DNA of 35,113 bases from Candidatus Cloacimonadota bacterium (GTDB lineage Bacteria; Cloacimonadota; Cloacimonadia; Cloacimonadales; Cloacimonadaceae), in assembly GCA_020532515.1 (NCBI GenBank), contig JAJBAY010000013.1:1-35113 (forward strand), written 5' to 3'. Positions 7,624 through 16,742 of this stretch are shown here, in pieces. Within the stretch, counting starts at the first letter, position 1. Each line of letters starts with the position of its first letter. The notes under the pieces were generated by a model, which ran no database searches, had not been told where the DNA came from, and was given only the letters and a program-made list of their open reading frames with translations. A program made the translations under genes and the position numbers.

Positions 7624-9933
7624 TTAGAACGGAGCAGTACCACCATAACGATAGACCGATAAAATCGTGCTATTTATGAGGTTTGTACCCATCAACCGTG
7701 CTGTGATATTAACATCTTTTTCACTGGGTATATTCAGTTGGTCATCACCTACTTGGAATTCGGTGCGCCAGACCTTGATTCTGCTATGACCTATACCTTG
7801 GTAGGTGGTCACGAGTTCAGGGTGACTTATATCACCATAGTTCGGAGGATTCTGGACATAGCCTGGATTGCCAGGGAAATAATGATCCGTATGCAGGATG
7901 ATCTGACCGCGATCGCAGTACATCAGGAACTCACTTCCGGTGATATCCAGTCCCTGACCATCAGTAAGGTAAAACGAGATGTCAGCTTCTTTGGTGTTTG
8001 GTGCCGTATGACCAAAATTCACGAACCGGGGAATGACCTGAATGTCAAGCCGAGGATCGTTCAGAGGTAGTACTACTTCTGAATACACGTCCACGGGCTC
8101 GCCAAATTCACCGCCTGAGCGAGCGAAAATGGTGATCTTATCATTGGTCATGAGTCCATTATATGTGATCGTGGTAAAAGCCACACCCACTAATGTATCG
8201 CCGTCCACACTGGAGTTTCCGACTGATCCACCAGATTGAATCTGTGCTGCAGTATAGGGTTTATAGTCAGCATTGGCGCCTTCCCCATAAATCTCGAATT
8301 GGACTACGGTAGCATTTTGCACAGGGTTTTGCCATCTGTCACGTACATGCGCACCAGCTACCACGCGCCACACACCGCCGCCCATGTTTACACCAGTATT
8401 AAAACCACTGATGAAGGGCACGATGGTGTGAGGAGGCCCGGATTGGATGATGATATTGGGTTTGGTGGATTGGATATATCTTCCTTCTTCTGTGGTGCAG
8501 GAGGCACGGATAATCAGCATACCGGATACTGTGCCGGCATTTACCGAGACCTGAGCCTCACCGCCATTTGAAGTCACCATTACTGAATCAGTAGGGCTGG
8601 CATTATTCAGATTGGCGCCAGCGGGCATGCTGGAGGGAGAATTCATAATCTTGAAATACACTTGCTGAGGCTTATCAATCAGGTTTCCATTGATGTCACG
8701 CAGCTTTAAACGCAGCACTGCGGATTGAAGTCCACCAGTATTGGCTACGTTTAGTGTGATCATGTCCTGCTGGGTGAAATCTATGGAATGGATCTGATCT
8801 GAGGTAATATTAAAGATCAGAGAAGTCTGCAGAGTGTCATTGAGCGCAGACGCGCCAATAGTGGCTGCTCCGGCAAAAAGGCCGGGAGTAAAGCGCACTC
8901 TGGCTACTCCGAATTCATTGGTTTGAATGTTTACACTTTGAGTAGTATTCAAGAAAGTACCAAGGTCTGTGGTGAACTTTACATTCTTACCTTGGACGGT
9001 GTTGTTGTACATATCCACCAGGGTGCTTTCCATGAAAATCTGGTTTTGACTACCCACGTGAGTGGTATCAGCTTCCACTTCGACCCCATCTACAGTCACG
9101 AGACTGCGGATTTCGATTCCAAAAGGAGTCCCCGGACGGATCATGATGTCTCTATAATCAGAGACATTACCAATCCTGGCAATAACTTTTTCGGGTACAC
9201 TTTCTGGATTCGTGGTTGCTGAGGTGCCGGAATTGTAGAATATAGCAGCTCTGCCATTGAAGGTAGGACGGTGAACCACTTTGCCCAGATCGTTGTCAGC
9301 CTGGTCTACAAATTTACCTTTGATGCACTCAAGGGTAATCAGAGTACCATCAGGCACTACGTCACCTAAAGCATTCAGGGCGGTTGCATACACGGGTACA
9401 GTTTGAGCAACTTTCATGGGGAAAGGTCTTTGCATGTTGTCAAAATGCAGGGTAACACTTTCAACAGCAGGTGGTTGTTCCACCGTGATTTGAACAGAAA
9501 GTGTGTCTGCAGAAATCAGAGAATCTTTCTCTGTTTCGTGGAATTTACGGACAATCGCTGTCACGGTCGCGATGCCGGACTGTCCATCATCCCAAAAGAC
9601 AGTGGTAGCTATACCGGTGCTGTCTGTGGCAACATCTGCAAGCACGCGTCCGATGGGGGCGGTCTTAAACTTTACCATCTGTCCGGGTACGCCAAAACCT
9701 TCACCATCACGAATCTCTACCTTGATGGTGGAATAGGTGATGTTGTTATCCGCATAGATAGTATCCGGAGAGGCCGACATTTTGTGAATGATGCGCACAT
9801 CACTCAGCGGTGTCGGTATCGGCGGCGCAGGCAGAATGGGGGGTGGATTACGTTTATCGCAGGAGGCCGAAAGGCTCACCAGGATAATTGCGATCAAAGT
9901 CAATATTGGGACCAGGGAATTAAGTTTTTTCAT
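7624..9933 (-). CDS. Large lipoprotein with bacterial Ig-like (Big_1/invasin-type) repeats, in the pilus operon
   Basis: A 769-aa protein, not recognised as a named pilus component. A lipoprotein-type signal occupies residues 1-24, with the lipobox-like SASC placing the lipid-modified cysteine at 25. A proline-rich linker follows (PPPILPAPPIPTP). The rest is a series of Ig-like beta domains. Clear invasin/Big_1-type segments are SPDTIYADNNITYSTIKVEI with VPGQMVKFKT, and GKNVKFTTDLGTF with TNEFGVARVRFTPG. It should be exported and anchored to a membrane. Its start overlaps the pilQ stop (ATGA, 9930-9933), so it is translationally coupled to the secretin, and pilB follows. A secretin-anchoring, pilus-exit or surface-adhesion role is inferred from position only. 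Confidence 0.8.
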   Translation of the reverse strand: MKKLNSLVPILTLIAIILVSLSASCDKRNPPPILPAPPIPTPLSDVRIIHKMSASPDTIYADNNITYSTIKVEIRDGEGFGVPGQMVKFKTAPIGRVLADVATDSTGIATTVFWDDGQSGIATVTAIVRKFHETEKDSLISADTLSVQITVEQPPAVESVTLHFDNMQRPFPMKVAQTVPVYATALNALGDVVPDGTLITLECIKGKFVDQADNDLGKVVHRPTFNGRAAIFYNSGTSATTNPESVPEKVIARIGNVSDYRDIMIRPGTPFGIEIRSLVTVDGVEVEADTTHVGSQNQIFMESTLVDMYNNTVQGKNVKFTTDLGTFLNTTQSVNIQTNEFGVARVRFTPGLFAGAATIGASALNDTLQTSLIFNITSDQIHSIDFTQQDMITLNVANTGGLQSAVLRLKLRDINGNLIDKPQQVYFKIMNSPSSMPAGANLNNASPTDSVMVTSNGGEAQVSVNAGTVSGMLIIRASCTTEEGRYIQSTKPNIIIQSGPPHTIVPFISGFNTGVNMGGGVWRVVAGAHVRDRWQNPVQNATVVQFEIYGEGANADYKPYTAAQIQSGGSVGNSSVDGDTLVGVAFTTITYNGLMTNDKITIFARSGGEFGEPVDVYSEVVLPLNDPRLDIQVIPRFVNFGHTAPNTKEADISFYLTDGQGLDITGSEFLMYCDRGQIILHTDHYFPGNPGYVQNPPNYGDISHPELVTTYQGIGHSRIKVWRTEFQVGDDQLNIPSEKDVNITARLMGTNLINSTILSVYRYGGTAPF

Positions 9934-11321
9934 TCTTCCTCCTCTTCTTCGTATTCGATAAGAGTGCGGGTAAGTCTTTCATCCAATTTGGGTGTAGGAC
10001 TCTGTTCATTCATCTGGACCAATCTGGGAGTGATTTCCATGATCAGGTCTGTATTCTCTACCATCTCATAACGGTGCTGAAAGAGTCTGCCGATAAAAGG
10101 CAAGTCACCCAAGAGGGGCAGTTTGCTGGTTTTTTGGGTAATAGAAGAATTGAGCAGCCCACCCACGATGATTTTATGTTCATTGGGCACGGTAACTGTA
10201 GAGGATACGCGACGCACTCTGGTACGTGGCACATAACCACCCACAAGATCGGTCACGGAAGATACTTCCGGAGCGATTTTGGCGGTGATATTGCCGTCTT
10301 TGTTCACAGTAGGAGTCACAGCCAGTATGATGCCGACTTGTTCACGTTCTACCTGAATCTGCTTTTCGTTGTCAGTAACTACAAAAGGAATCACTTCACC
10401 AATATGCAGTGTGGCTTCTTCGCCGTTAAGGGCGGTCACCCGGGTATCGGTAAGCAGTTTGGCAGCGTTATTTTCCAACAGCCAATCAATGGTGATATCA
10501 AAAGCTGTAAGCTGGCGGCTGAAATGGCCAATATCATCAAAGCCATTGATTCTCTGGAAATACTGGTCATCCGGTAATTTCTCCAAATCCGTAGGATCGC
10601 CATGAGGCAGATAACCTGTTTCATCCGAGTAGTTGAAAGGTAAGCCGGTTTTATTGGCATTTACAGGGTCTTCTGCAATGATGGTGGTAAGGTGGTTCAG
10701 ACGACTCCAATCAACACCCACTTTCTTGGAACTGGTGAGGTTGATCTCGATGAGGCGAACCCTGATTTCGATCTGTTTCTGCTCAGTATCAATTCCTTGA
10801 ACCAAAGTGCTGACTTGCTCAAAGGTCTCCTGGTTGGCATAGACCATGATGGCATTCTGCCCTTCCAGAGGAACAATGTTGATTCCTGTGTTTTGCAGGG
10901 AAGCGGCTACTTTGGCAGCATCCAGATTGTTCAGGTAGAGGATGTTGCTGCGCTCGCCCACTTCTTCCATCACGTTTTGCTTCGTACCCACCACGAAGGT
11001 GTTTCCGGCAAGCACACGATAGGCAAGACCAGTGGTGCGGGCTACCAGGGATACCGCAGTTTCGATCGGCACATCTTTGATGTTAATGGTCACGCGCTTT
11101 TCTTCGCGTTTATCTTTGTCTCCGCTTTGATCGACGGCCAATACAATATTGGTACCGGAAAGCCGGGACAATGCGTTCAATACAGAGGACAAGGTGGCGT
11201 CATCCGCATTAAAGGTAACCTTGGTAGTCATTGGATTTACCTGAGCCACCAGCGCTGAAAAGGCAAAGATCAGCACCAGGATCAGGCAGAGATATTGCTT
11301 ACTTGAAAGCATGTGTTTCAT
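9930..11321 (-). CDS. pilQ: Type IV pilus secretin PilQ
   Basis: A 463-aa outer-membrane secretin through which the pilus leaves the cell. The start at 11321 has GGGAG 6 bases upstream. The frame could open at a TTG at 11354, but that would overlap pilP and lacks a binding site. The signal peptide runs to about LVAQ near residue 27. An STN/N0-type domain follows (VTFNADDATLSSVLNALSRL), then an N-domain (ILYLNNLDAAKVAASLQN), then the secretin core with ATLHIGEVIPFV, VGIILAVTPTV, VPNEHKIIVGGLL and KLPLLGDLPFIGRLF. It is short for a PilQ and has no AMIN domains. The C-terminus ends in six consecutive glutamates. It lies 26 bases after pilP and overlaps the next gene by four. Confidence 0.93.
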   Translation of the reverse strand: MKHMLSSKQYLCLILVLIFAFSALVAQVNPMTTKVTFNADDATLSSVLNALSRLSGTNIVLAVDQSGDKDKREEKRVTINIKDVPIETAVSLVARTTGLAYRVLAGNTFVVGTKQNVMEEVGERSNILYLNNLDAAKVAASLQNTGINIVPLEGQNAIMVYANQETFEQVSTLVQGIDTEQKQIEIRVRLIEINLTSSKKVGVDWSRLNHLTTIIAEDPVNANKTGLPFNYSDETGYLPHGDPTDLEKLPDDQYFQRINGFDDIGHFSRQLTAFDITIDWLLENNAAKLLTDTRVTALNGEEATLHIGEVIPFVVTDNEKQIQVEREQVGIILAVTPTVNKDGNITAKIAPEVSSVTDLVGGYVPRTRVRRVSSTVTVPNEHKIIVGGLLNSSITQKTSKLPLLGDLPFIGRLFQHRYEMVENTDLIMEITPRLVQMNEQSPTPKLDERLTRTLIEYEEEEEE

Positions 11322-11347
11322 ATTTACTCCCACTATTATAATATATT

Positions 11348-11887
11348 TTACCAATTACCACTGATTCCTGCTTTGAGATAGGGGTCTTCAGCTTTCAAAA
11401 CAGGTCTGGGCATCAGATTTGCTGTATAGCTTTGTCCGCCCATTGAGTAGCGGATATTCTTATCATTTATTTCCAGAATCTTGCGTCCGGCAACCACTTC
11501 ACCCACCCGGGCTTCATAGCGTTTGTCCAGGTATTCGACATAGGCAATCTTATTGCCATATTCATCGATAGCGGTGGTGGCGAGGCGGAAGGTATTGCGA
11601 ACCATATCCTCAAATTCCTTCAAGCGGTCCACATTATCTTTGATGATGTTTCCTTGGCGCAGAGGGTCTTTGCGGGTTCCAAATACAAACATCTTACGAT
11701 CCTGGATGGAACTTTCAATGGTACGGATTCTGGTCATCAGAGTATCGGTAACAGATTCCTGGATATGAATAGAGGTTTCAGGAATTACAGATACCTTTCG
11801 GTGTACTACCACCAGACGGACCACAAGGACTCCCAGTAGTATTACAATCAGGGCTATAGCGAGGTCTTTTACAAATCTATATTGCAT
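11348..11887 (-). CDS. pilP: PilP-like pilus assembly protein
   Basis: A 179-aa protein with a single N-terminal membrane segment (residues 8-28), a short coiled region, then a small beta domain. The motif FGTRKDPL near residues 70-77 corresponds to the R-DPF segment of PilP/GspC-type proteins, which link the PilN-PilO inner-membrane complex to the secretin. The later GEVVAGRKILEINDKNIRY resembles the PilP homology domain. Its place between pilO and pilQ supports the call. Typical PilP is a lipoprotein, but this one is anchored by a transmembrane helix and lacks a lipobox. Confidence 0.7.
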   Translation of the reverse strand: MQYRFVKDLAIALIVILLGVLVVRLVVVHRKVSVIPETSIHIQESVTDTLMTRIRTIESSIQDRKMFVFGTRKDPLRQGNIIKDNVDRLKEFEDMVRNTFRLATTAIDEYGNKIAYVEYLDKRYEARVGEVVAGRKILEINDKNIRYSMGGQSYTANLMPRPVLKAEDPYLKAGISGNW

Positions 11888-11889
11888 GT

Positions 11890-12441
11890 TTAGGCCTCCT
11901 TCTTCACTTTGAACATAGAGAGCTCCAAAAGCACGCGGTAACGTGAAGGAGCATTGACATCCTTAGTATCTTTATCAGTCATCTGCGCTGGACTAATATC
12001 CAGAGTCTGAATCTTGATAATATTATCTTGAGATTCCAAGTCCGAGATAAACTGACCAATCTGTACATAAGTGGCTTCCAGCTCCAGATTGAAGGTGGTC
12101 TCGATGAGGTTTGGCAAAGACCACTTATTGGTATCGGACAGTTTATTGATAGAGATATGACGCTCATGCGCAATGTCTCCAATCGTGGCCTTGAATTCGT
12201 TAATTTCCTCAAAGCTGAATTGTTGTGTGCGGGTGAGGCTATTTTCGATGATCCTAGCAAACTGACTAAGCTCCTGATCCATGATGCGGGCGCTGTTCAA
12301 TTGCTCCTGTGTGGTTTTGATGCGATCATCCAAATTGCTGATCTTGCTCATATTGGCTTCCAGGCTACGAGTGGAAAGCAAGATGAAGGCTACAGTGACA
12401 GCCAGCATCACGATGATAAAGGCAAAGTACTTTTCTCTCAT
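11890..12441 (-). CDS. pilO: PilO-like inner-membrane pilus assembly protein
   Basis: A 183-aa bitopic membrane protein that would pair with PilN in the alignment complex. The start at 12441 overlaps the pilN stop (ATGA) and has AGGGGTGA close upstream; a start 12 codons earlier is less likely. The order is a short cytoplasmic N-terminus, one membrane helix (residues 5-22), a periplasmic coiled coil (about 25-70), and a C-terminal ferredoxin-like domain with the PilO-like segment YVQIGQFISDLESQDNIIKI. It lies between pilN and pilP. Confidence 0.8.
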   Translation of the reverse strand: MREKYFAFIIVMLAVTVAFILLSTRSLEANMSKISNLDDRIKTTQEQLNSARIMDQELSQFARIIENSLTRTQQFSFEEINEFKATIGDIAHERHISINKLSDTNKWSLPNLIETTFNLELEATYVQIGQFISDLESQDNIIKIQTLDISPAQMTDKDTKDVNAPSRYRVLLELSMFKVKKEA

Positions 12442-13037
12442 TTTATCACCCCTACTCCCTTTCCTGGAGTATAACACTCGATCACAAATTCAAAAATAGC
12501 AGTATCTTTGATCACTTGTCGGATCACTTGGCCACTCTTGATATTCGGGAAATCATTGGAAATCTCCGGATTTGATTTTAAGCGATCGATAAAGCCATTG
12601 ATCAGATCGAACTCTTTAACTTTGGTGCTAACTTCGGTAATGCCATTGATGGTAAGAACCCCATTGGCATAGTCAAATTTACGTACAGCAAGTTTATCGT
12701 CGATTTCGGCGCCCAAGGCTACCATTTTCCTAGCCCAGAAGATGCGGTTGTCAAAGGTTTTTGCCAAGCGATCCAGGTCTTCTGAAGACAGATAATCTCC
12801 GCTGGTGCGGTAGCGCTGCAATTCTCCCTGAATCTCAGCGAGATAATTCTCACGCGCTTCCAGTTTGTGTTTAGTACTGCCGATAATATAAAACCAGGCG
12901 ACCAGGACCAGGATAAAGCAGATCGCAAAAACGATGACGGAATTTCTGAATGTCTTATTCTCGCGTTCTTTTTCCAGGCGCTGTTCACCGTATTTATTTA
13001 AGTTTATCTTGAAGTAGAAATCGTGTTTCATCGCCAT
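12438..13037 (-). CDS. pilN: PilN-like inner-membrane pilus assembly protein
   Basis: A 199-aa bitopic protein. Its short N-terminal tail has FKINLNKY, which corresponds to the INL-P motif by which PilN binds PilM. It is followed by one membrane helix near residues 32-52, a coiled coil with RENYLAEIQGELQRY, and a periplasmic domain. The start is ambiguous: an ATG at 13037 has GGAG 7 bases upstream, and an ATG two codons later (13031) has AGAGG 6 bases upstream. It is four bases after pilM and overlaps pilO by four. Confidence 0.8.
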   Translation of the reverse strand: MAMKHDFYFKINLNKYGEQRLEKERENKTFRNSVIVFAICFILVLVAWFYIIGSTKHKLEARENYLAEIQGELQRYRTSGDYLSSEDLDRLAKTFDNRIFWARKMVALGAEIDDKLAVRKFDYANGVLTINGITEVSTKVKEFDLINGFIDRLKSNPEISNDFPNIKSGQVIRQVIKDTAIFEFVIECYTPGKGVGVIK

Positions 13038-13041
13038 CCTC

Positions 13042-14112
13042 TTACTCCAGCCTCATTGCCAAGCCGATAGCAAGGCTAAGTTGTGGATCCTTTTTATCTT
13101 GAAATTTTTCCGGCATTTCCACATTGATAAAGGGCATAAACACTTCTGTGGGAACGTTGACTTTATCCTGAAGATATTCTGGCAAACCTTTCAGTTTGGC
13201 GGTTCCACCCATCAGGTAGATCTTTCTAAAGTCACTATTTCCGGCTTCTTTAACATAGAAACGAAGCGAACGACGCAGTTCTTCAGCGATGGCATCTTCG
13301 GTAGATTTTTCGGAGATATCCAGCATACTGATGGTTTGAATAGTTGGACGGGAGGGATCATCCGTAAGCCCAAAATCGAATTTGTACTGCTCAGCTTCTT
13401 CCCATTCCATCTGTCTTTTACGCATGATATCTGTGGTGAAGTGGAATCCACCATAAGGGATATCGCGGGCAAAGAATTTTGCATCCGGTCCCCAGATTAT
13501 CATGTTTGTTCTGTGTGCACCGACGTTCAGCAGCACATAAACACCTTCTTCTGCAAAGGCGTTCAAGGCAAAGCTATTTGCCACGGCCAGGGAATCGATA
13601 TCCACGATATGAGGACTGAGTCCGGCAGTAGCAAGAACATTTGTGTGATCATTGAGCACGTCCTTGGAGGTAGCGGCGAGGAGGATGTTCATGTTGTTTG
13701 TCTTTTCCTCTACAGAGAGCACTTGATAATCCAGTACCATGTCTGTTCCACTGATCGGGATGTGTTTCTTGGCTTCAAAGAAAAGGGCAGATTCCAATTC
13801 ATCATCCGGCAGAAAGATAGTCTTAATCTGCTTGATGCTGGTATTGTCTCCACCGATAGATGAAACCAGGTGTTTGATTTTCTTAGGTGAGATCCTCAAA
13901 GTTTTCAGCATTTCAACGATCACCGGAGCATAACGCTCTGGCCGTAGATCGCTGAGTACGTACTCAACCCCTTGAGGCACAGTAGGGCGCACCTCATAGT
14001 TCAAGAGCTTGAAGCCATCATGAAGCTTTTTGAGGTGTACGATTTTCACACTATGGGTACCGACGTCGATCCCCACAGTCTCCTTGAATCGAACGGTTTT
14101 GTTCTTCTTCAT
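13042..14112 (-). CDS. pilM: PilM, actin-like pilus assembly ATPase
   Basis: A 356-aa cytoplasmic member of the actin/FtsA/Hsp70-like fold. The phosphate-1 motif GIDVGTHSVKIV lies near residues 14-25, a second phosphate motif LLNVGAHRTNMII near 195, and the adenosine motif IYLMGGTAKLKGLPEYL near 308. PilM binds the N-terminal tail of PilN and connects the cytoplasmic motors to the periplasmic complex. It starts the pilM-N-O-P-Q cassette in the standard order, 29 bases after the large PilX-like gene. Confidence 0.93.
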   Translation of the reverse strand: MKKNKTVRFKETVGIDVGTHSVKIVHLKKLHDGFKLLNYEVRPTVPQGVEYVLSDLRPERYAPVIVEMLKTLRISPKKIKHLVSSIGGDNTSIKQIKTIFLPDDELESALFFEAKKHIPISGTDMVLDYQVLSVEEKTNNMNILLAATSKDVLNDHTNVLATAGLSPHIVDIDSLAVANSFALNAFAEEGVYVLLNVGAHRTNMIIWGPDAKFFARDIPYGGFHFTTDIMRKRQMEWEEAEQYKFDFGLTDDPSRPTIQTISMLDISEKSTEDAIAEELRRSLRFYVKEAGNSDFRKIYLMGGTAKLKGLPEYLQDKVNVPTEVFMPFINVEMPEKFQDKKDPQLSLAIGLAMRLE

Positions 14113-14141
14113 ATTTCCTCTTTATTCCACATACATATTAT

Positions 14142-16088
14142 CTATACTAAGGACCTGACGGGCTTTTTAATATTCCAATCTCCCTGATTCATGGGGTTTT
14201 TGCCGCCTTTCAGTCTCACTTTCGGGTACAATAGAGGGGTCACCTCTAAGAGCCGGTTATCGTAGTTATAATTCTTTTTGTATCCCACTCCGCTGCCTTG
14301 AGCTCCGGGAAAGTCCCGGCTCTGCAAACCGATATTGCCAAATTCAGGATCAGGAATATTTTCGATGGGGCTTGAGTCGTAACCACATTTATCTTTGTCA
14401 ACATCCCAGATTCCGTTATTTGAAGGATATTCGGTGTCATGGTGGCTGCGGTGAACGAATCCGCGCCTTCTTTGCGCTACTGCGCCCCAGACATTGATGG
14501 TGCCACGTTCCAGGTATGGCTTGCGCTCTGGCCAGAGCGGGTTATAATAAGGCAGGTCCAAAGAAGTCTGATTCAAAGACGGAGTAGGCCAGGGCTGAGA
14601 AGTAGTGGGGGGATAGCGCCTGCGGTGGATGTCAATCCAGTCAAAGAGTACTATCTCATTCGTTCCGTCCGGGTAGGTTAGCTGTACGTTCAGAGCCGGA
14701 GTGGAGGGATGCGGGTGTTGATATTCAAATTCAAAGACACCGTCTTGAAAGCTATTCCCATCTCCATCGCCCAAGGCGCACAGGGCAGCATAGATAAAGA
14801 TGCCACCGCCAGCCGGATCTGCATAATCACCATCAGCGCCCATATTGGGGTGATACCTAAGGGAGTCAGTTGGATCTTTAAAACCGTAACTTACCTGAAT
14901 AGATTTTTCTGAGACCAGACCGACTACGTCTCTGTTATTCATGGGGTCTGCTGGGTTACCCGGAGGAGGCGTGCCAGTCAATAATATATCGCCGATTAGC
15001 TTCATCTTCCCGGAGCTACCCCAGGTTTGGTATCCAGTAAATCTACCTCTGATCCACAGCTCTCCGTTGATGTAATAGGCGTTACCCTGGCACTGAGAGC
15101 CTCCGAGGGAGCTCCAGGATGTATCTGCTATGCTAAAAGAGTTTGTCCACAAAGAGTCGCCAGGGGGTGGATAATGGTCATAAACGACCTTTCTTACGCG
15201 ACGTGGAGAGCTTATGGAGCCATGCCAGTTATCAAAGACGGAACCGTCCACAGTTACCATATATATGTTGCCTTCGCCTGCCCCGATCTTGATGCCTTTT
15301 GCGCTAAGTTCATTGGCGAGGGGAGGGAATTCATAGCCGTCATAATTTTCCACCAATCCACCCCGGAACACCTGAGTCAAAGGGTAACTTGAAGGAGTGG
15401 AAACGACCTCTCCGGCAGTGGTAACCAAATTCAGGAAAGTAGGCCAACCGCCATTATTCCCGCCGCCGGCTTGCTTAATCTTGATATCGCTGTTACTATG
15501 TACCTTGCCGGTCACCACGTCGTAGCCATAGAAATAAACGTTTGTGTTATTTGGACTCATGTCGTTATCCGTAAAATACATAAATTCTGAGAAGCTGGTC
15601 TGAATGATGGTGAGTTCAGAGTATTTACGAATTTGAGTCTTATTGGAACCGTAATAAGCTACTTGCCCCACGCCTTGTTTGGTCTCCACCAGAGAACGAA
15701 TTTGGTAATGCTCTCTGCCTTCACCCAAGCTTCCAGTGGAACCGTCGGTTCCAGGGATCTCAATGTTGTCCGTTTGCTCTGTTTTTACCTTGTATATACG
15801 GCTTTGTGATGTAAAAGTTCTTTTAATGTGGCTGCCGGAAACCGGAATGCTACGCAGTTCAGTTTGCATAGTTCCGCCTTGATCGCTGATTTGCTCCAAA
15901 ACAGCTTGCCCACGATATGCTTCTCCCCGCAAAATGTGCAGACTTTGGATGCTCTCAAACTCCCAGTGGAAGCTTTTGGTGTCCTTCAGGGCCAAAGCGG
16001 CCATGCTGACCCCACTCATGAGGCCCACCACGGCAAGGAGCATTGCGATGGCCAGGTTACCACTTTGATTGCTTAGTATATTTCGCAT
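14142..16088 (-). CDS. Large PilX/GspK-like minor pilin-type protein
   Basis: A 648-aa protein with a pilin-like N-terminus: short basic leader ending in SG, then a hydrophobic stretch NLAIAMLLAVVGLMSG and SMAALAL. There is no glutamate at position 5 of the putative mature protein, as in GspK-type minor pseudopilins. The remaining about 600 residues form a beta-rich, aromatic and glycine-rich exported domain with segments such as MYFTDNDMSPNN, GKVHSNSDIKI and ERGTINVWGAVAQRRRGFV, similar in feel to DUF4900/PilX-associated proteins. Its position among prepilin genes and just before pilM supports a role at the pilus tip or in priming. The size is far above usual PilX (about 200 residues). Confidence 0.6.
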   Translation of the reverse strand: MRNILSNQSGNLAIAMLLAVVGLMSGVSMAALALKDTKSFHWEFESIQSLHILRGEAYRGQAVLEQISDQGGTMQTELRSIPVSGSHIKRTFTSQSRIYKVKTEQTDNIEIPGTDGSTGSLGEGREHYQIRSLVETKQGVGQVAYYGSNKTQIRKYSELTIIQTSFSEFMYFTDNDMSPNNTNVYFYGYDVVTGKVHSNSDIKIKQAGGGNNGGWPTFLNLVTTAGEVVSTPSSYPLTQVFRGGLVENYDGYEFPPLANELSAKGIKIGAGEGNIYMVTVDGSVFDNWHGSISSPRRVRKVVYDHYPPPGDSLWTNSFSIADTSWSSLGGSQCQGNAYYINGELWIRGRFTGYQTWGSSGKMKLIGDILLTGTPPPGNPADPMNNRDVVGLVSEKSIQVSYGFKDPTDSLRYHPNMGADGDYADPAGGGIFIYAALCALGDGDGNSFQDGVFEFEYQHPHPSTPALNVQLTYPDGTNEIVLFDWIDIHRRRYPPTTSQPWPTPSLNQTSLDLPYYNPLWPERKPYLERGTINVWGAVAQRRRGFVHRSHHDTEYPSNNGIWDVDKDKCGYDSSPIENIPDPEFGNIGLQSRDFPGAQGSGVGYKKNYNYDNRLLEVTPLLYPKVRLKGGKNPMNQGDWNIKKPVRSLV

Positions 16089-16097
16089 TATTTCTCC

Positions 16098-16739
16098 TTA
16101 TTTCTTCACCATGTAAGTACTATAGCTGATGGTTTTATATTCGTCTGGAGCAGGGTGTTTGCCCTCACGGATTTTCACGCGGGCTTCCAGCTCTATGTGC
16201 AATAAAGTCGGTATATCATTTGGTTCAAAACCGGTGAGGGGCAAGATATTGCCAGTGTTATTGGCATCTCTGACCGCGAAACGGGTCACCTGAATCCTAT
16301 CGCTATCCTCCCGGGATGGGAAGATATATTTTGGGCTATCCACCCCTACTTCTTTATAAACATAATTCATCCGGATTATGCCATCTTCCAGATAAAATGA
16401 GAGCCAGTCGCTCGTCGCTTTTTCTTTGCCAGCCGGAGGTGTAATATGGATACCAGTGCCCGTATCCCAGCTGTCGCTGTAACCGATGATTTTCAGTTCT
16501 TTGGCATTGGCCACACCATAAAACTGCTCTCCGCGATTGAAGGCATAACCGTTGCGTATAGTTTGCAAGCAGGCCATGGCATCAGTTTGCAGAGCGGTAA
16601 AATCGGTGATTATTTTGTATCTTTTGTAAAATGCACTTACCCCGATGGCTGAGATCACGATCAGGATAGTGGACATTGCCATCACCGCGATCAGTTCAAT
16701 CAGGCTTACACCATCGTTTCTTTTTAGTATTTTAAACAT
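16098..16739 (-). CDS. Type IV prepilin-like protein (minor pilin, PilW-like)
   Basis: A 213-aa protein with a class III signal: the leader ends in DG at residue 10, cleavage would give mature VSLIELIAV, with the conserved Glu at mature position 5, then a hydrophobic helix to about residue 32. The globular part has no obvious catalytic motif. It is placed nine bases before the PilX-like gene and three after another prepilin, an arrangement usual for minor pilins that initiate the fibre. Assignment to PilW rather than PilV or FimT is by order and length only. Confidence 0.75.
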   Translation of the reverse strand: MFKILKRNDGVSLIELIAVMAMSTILIVISAIGVSAFYKRYKIITDFTALQTDAMACLQTIRNGYAFNRGEQFYGVANAKELKIIGYSDSWDTGTGIHITPPAGKEKATSDWLSFYLEDGIIRMNYVYKEVGVDSPKYIFPSREDSDRIQVTRFAVRDANNTGNILPLTGFEPNDIPTLLHIELEARVKIREGKHPAPDEYKTISYSTYMVKK

Positions 16740-16742
16740 GAT

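Noticed and set aside
13081-13863. 260-codon plus-strand frame inside pilM
   Set aside because: Antisense shadow of PilM; Cys-, His- and Phe-rich with no recognisable motif.
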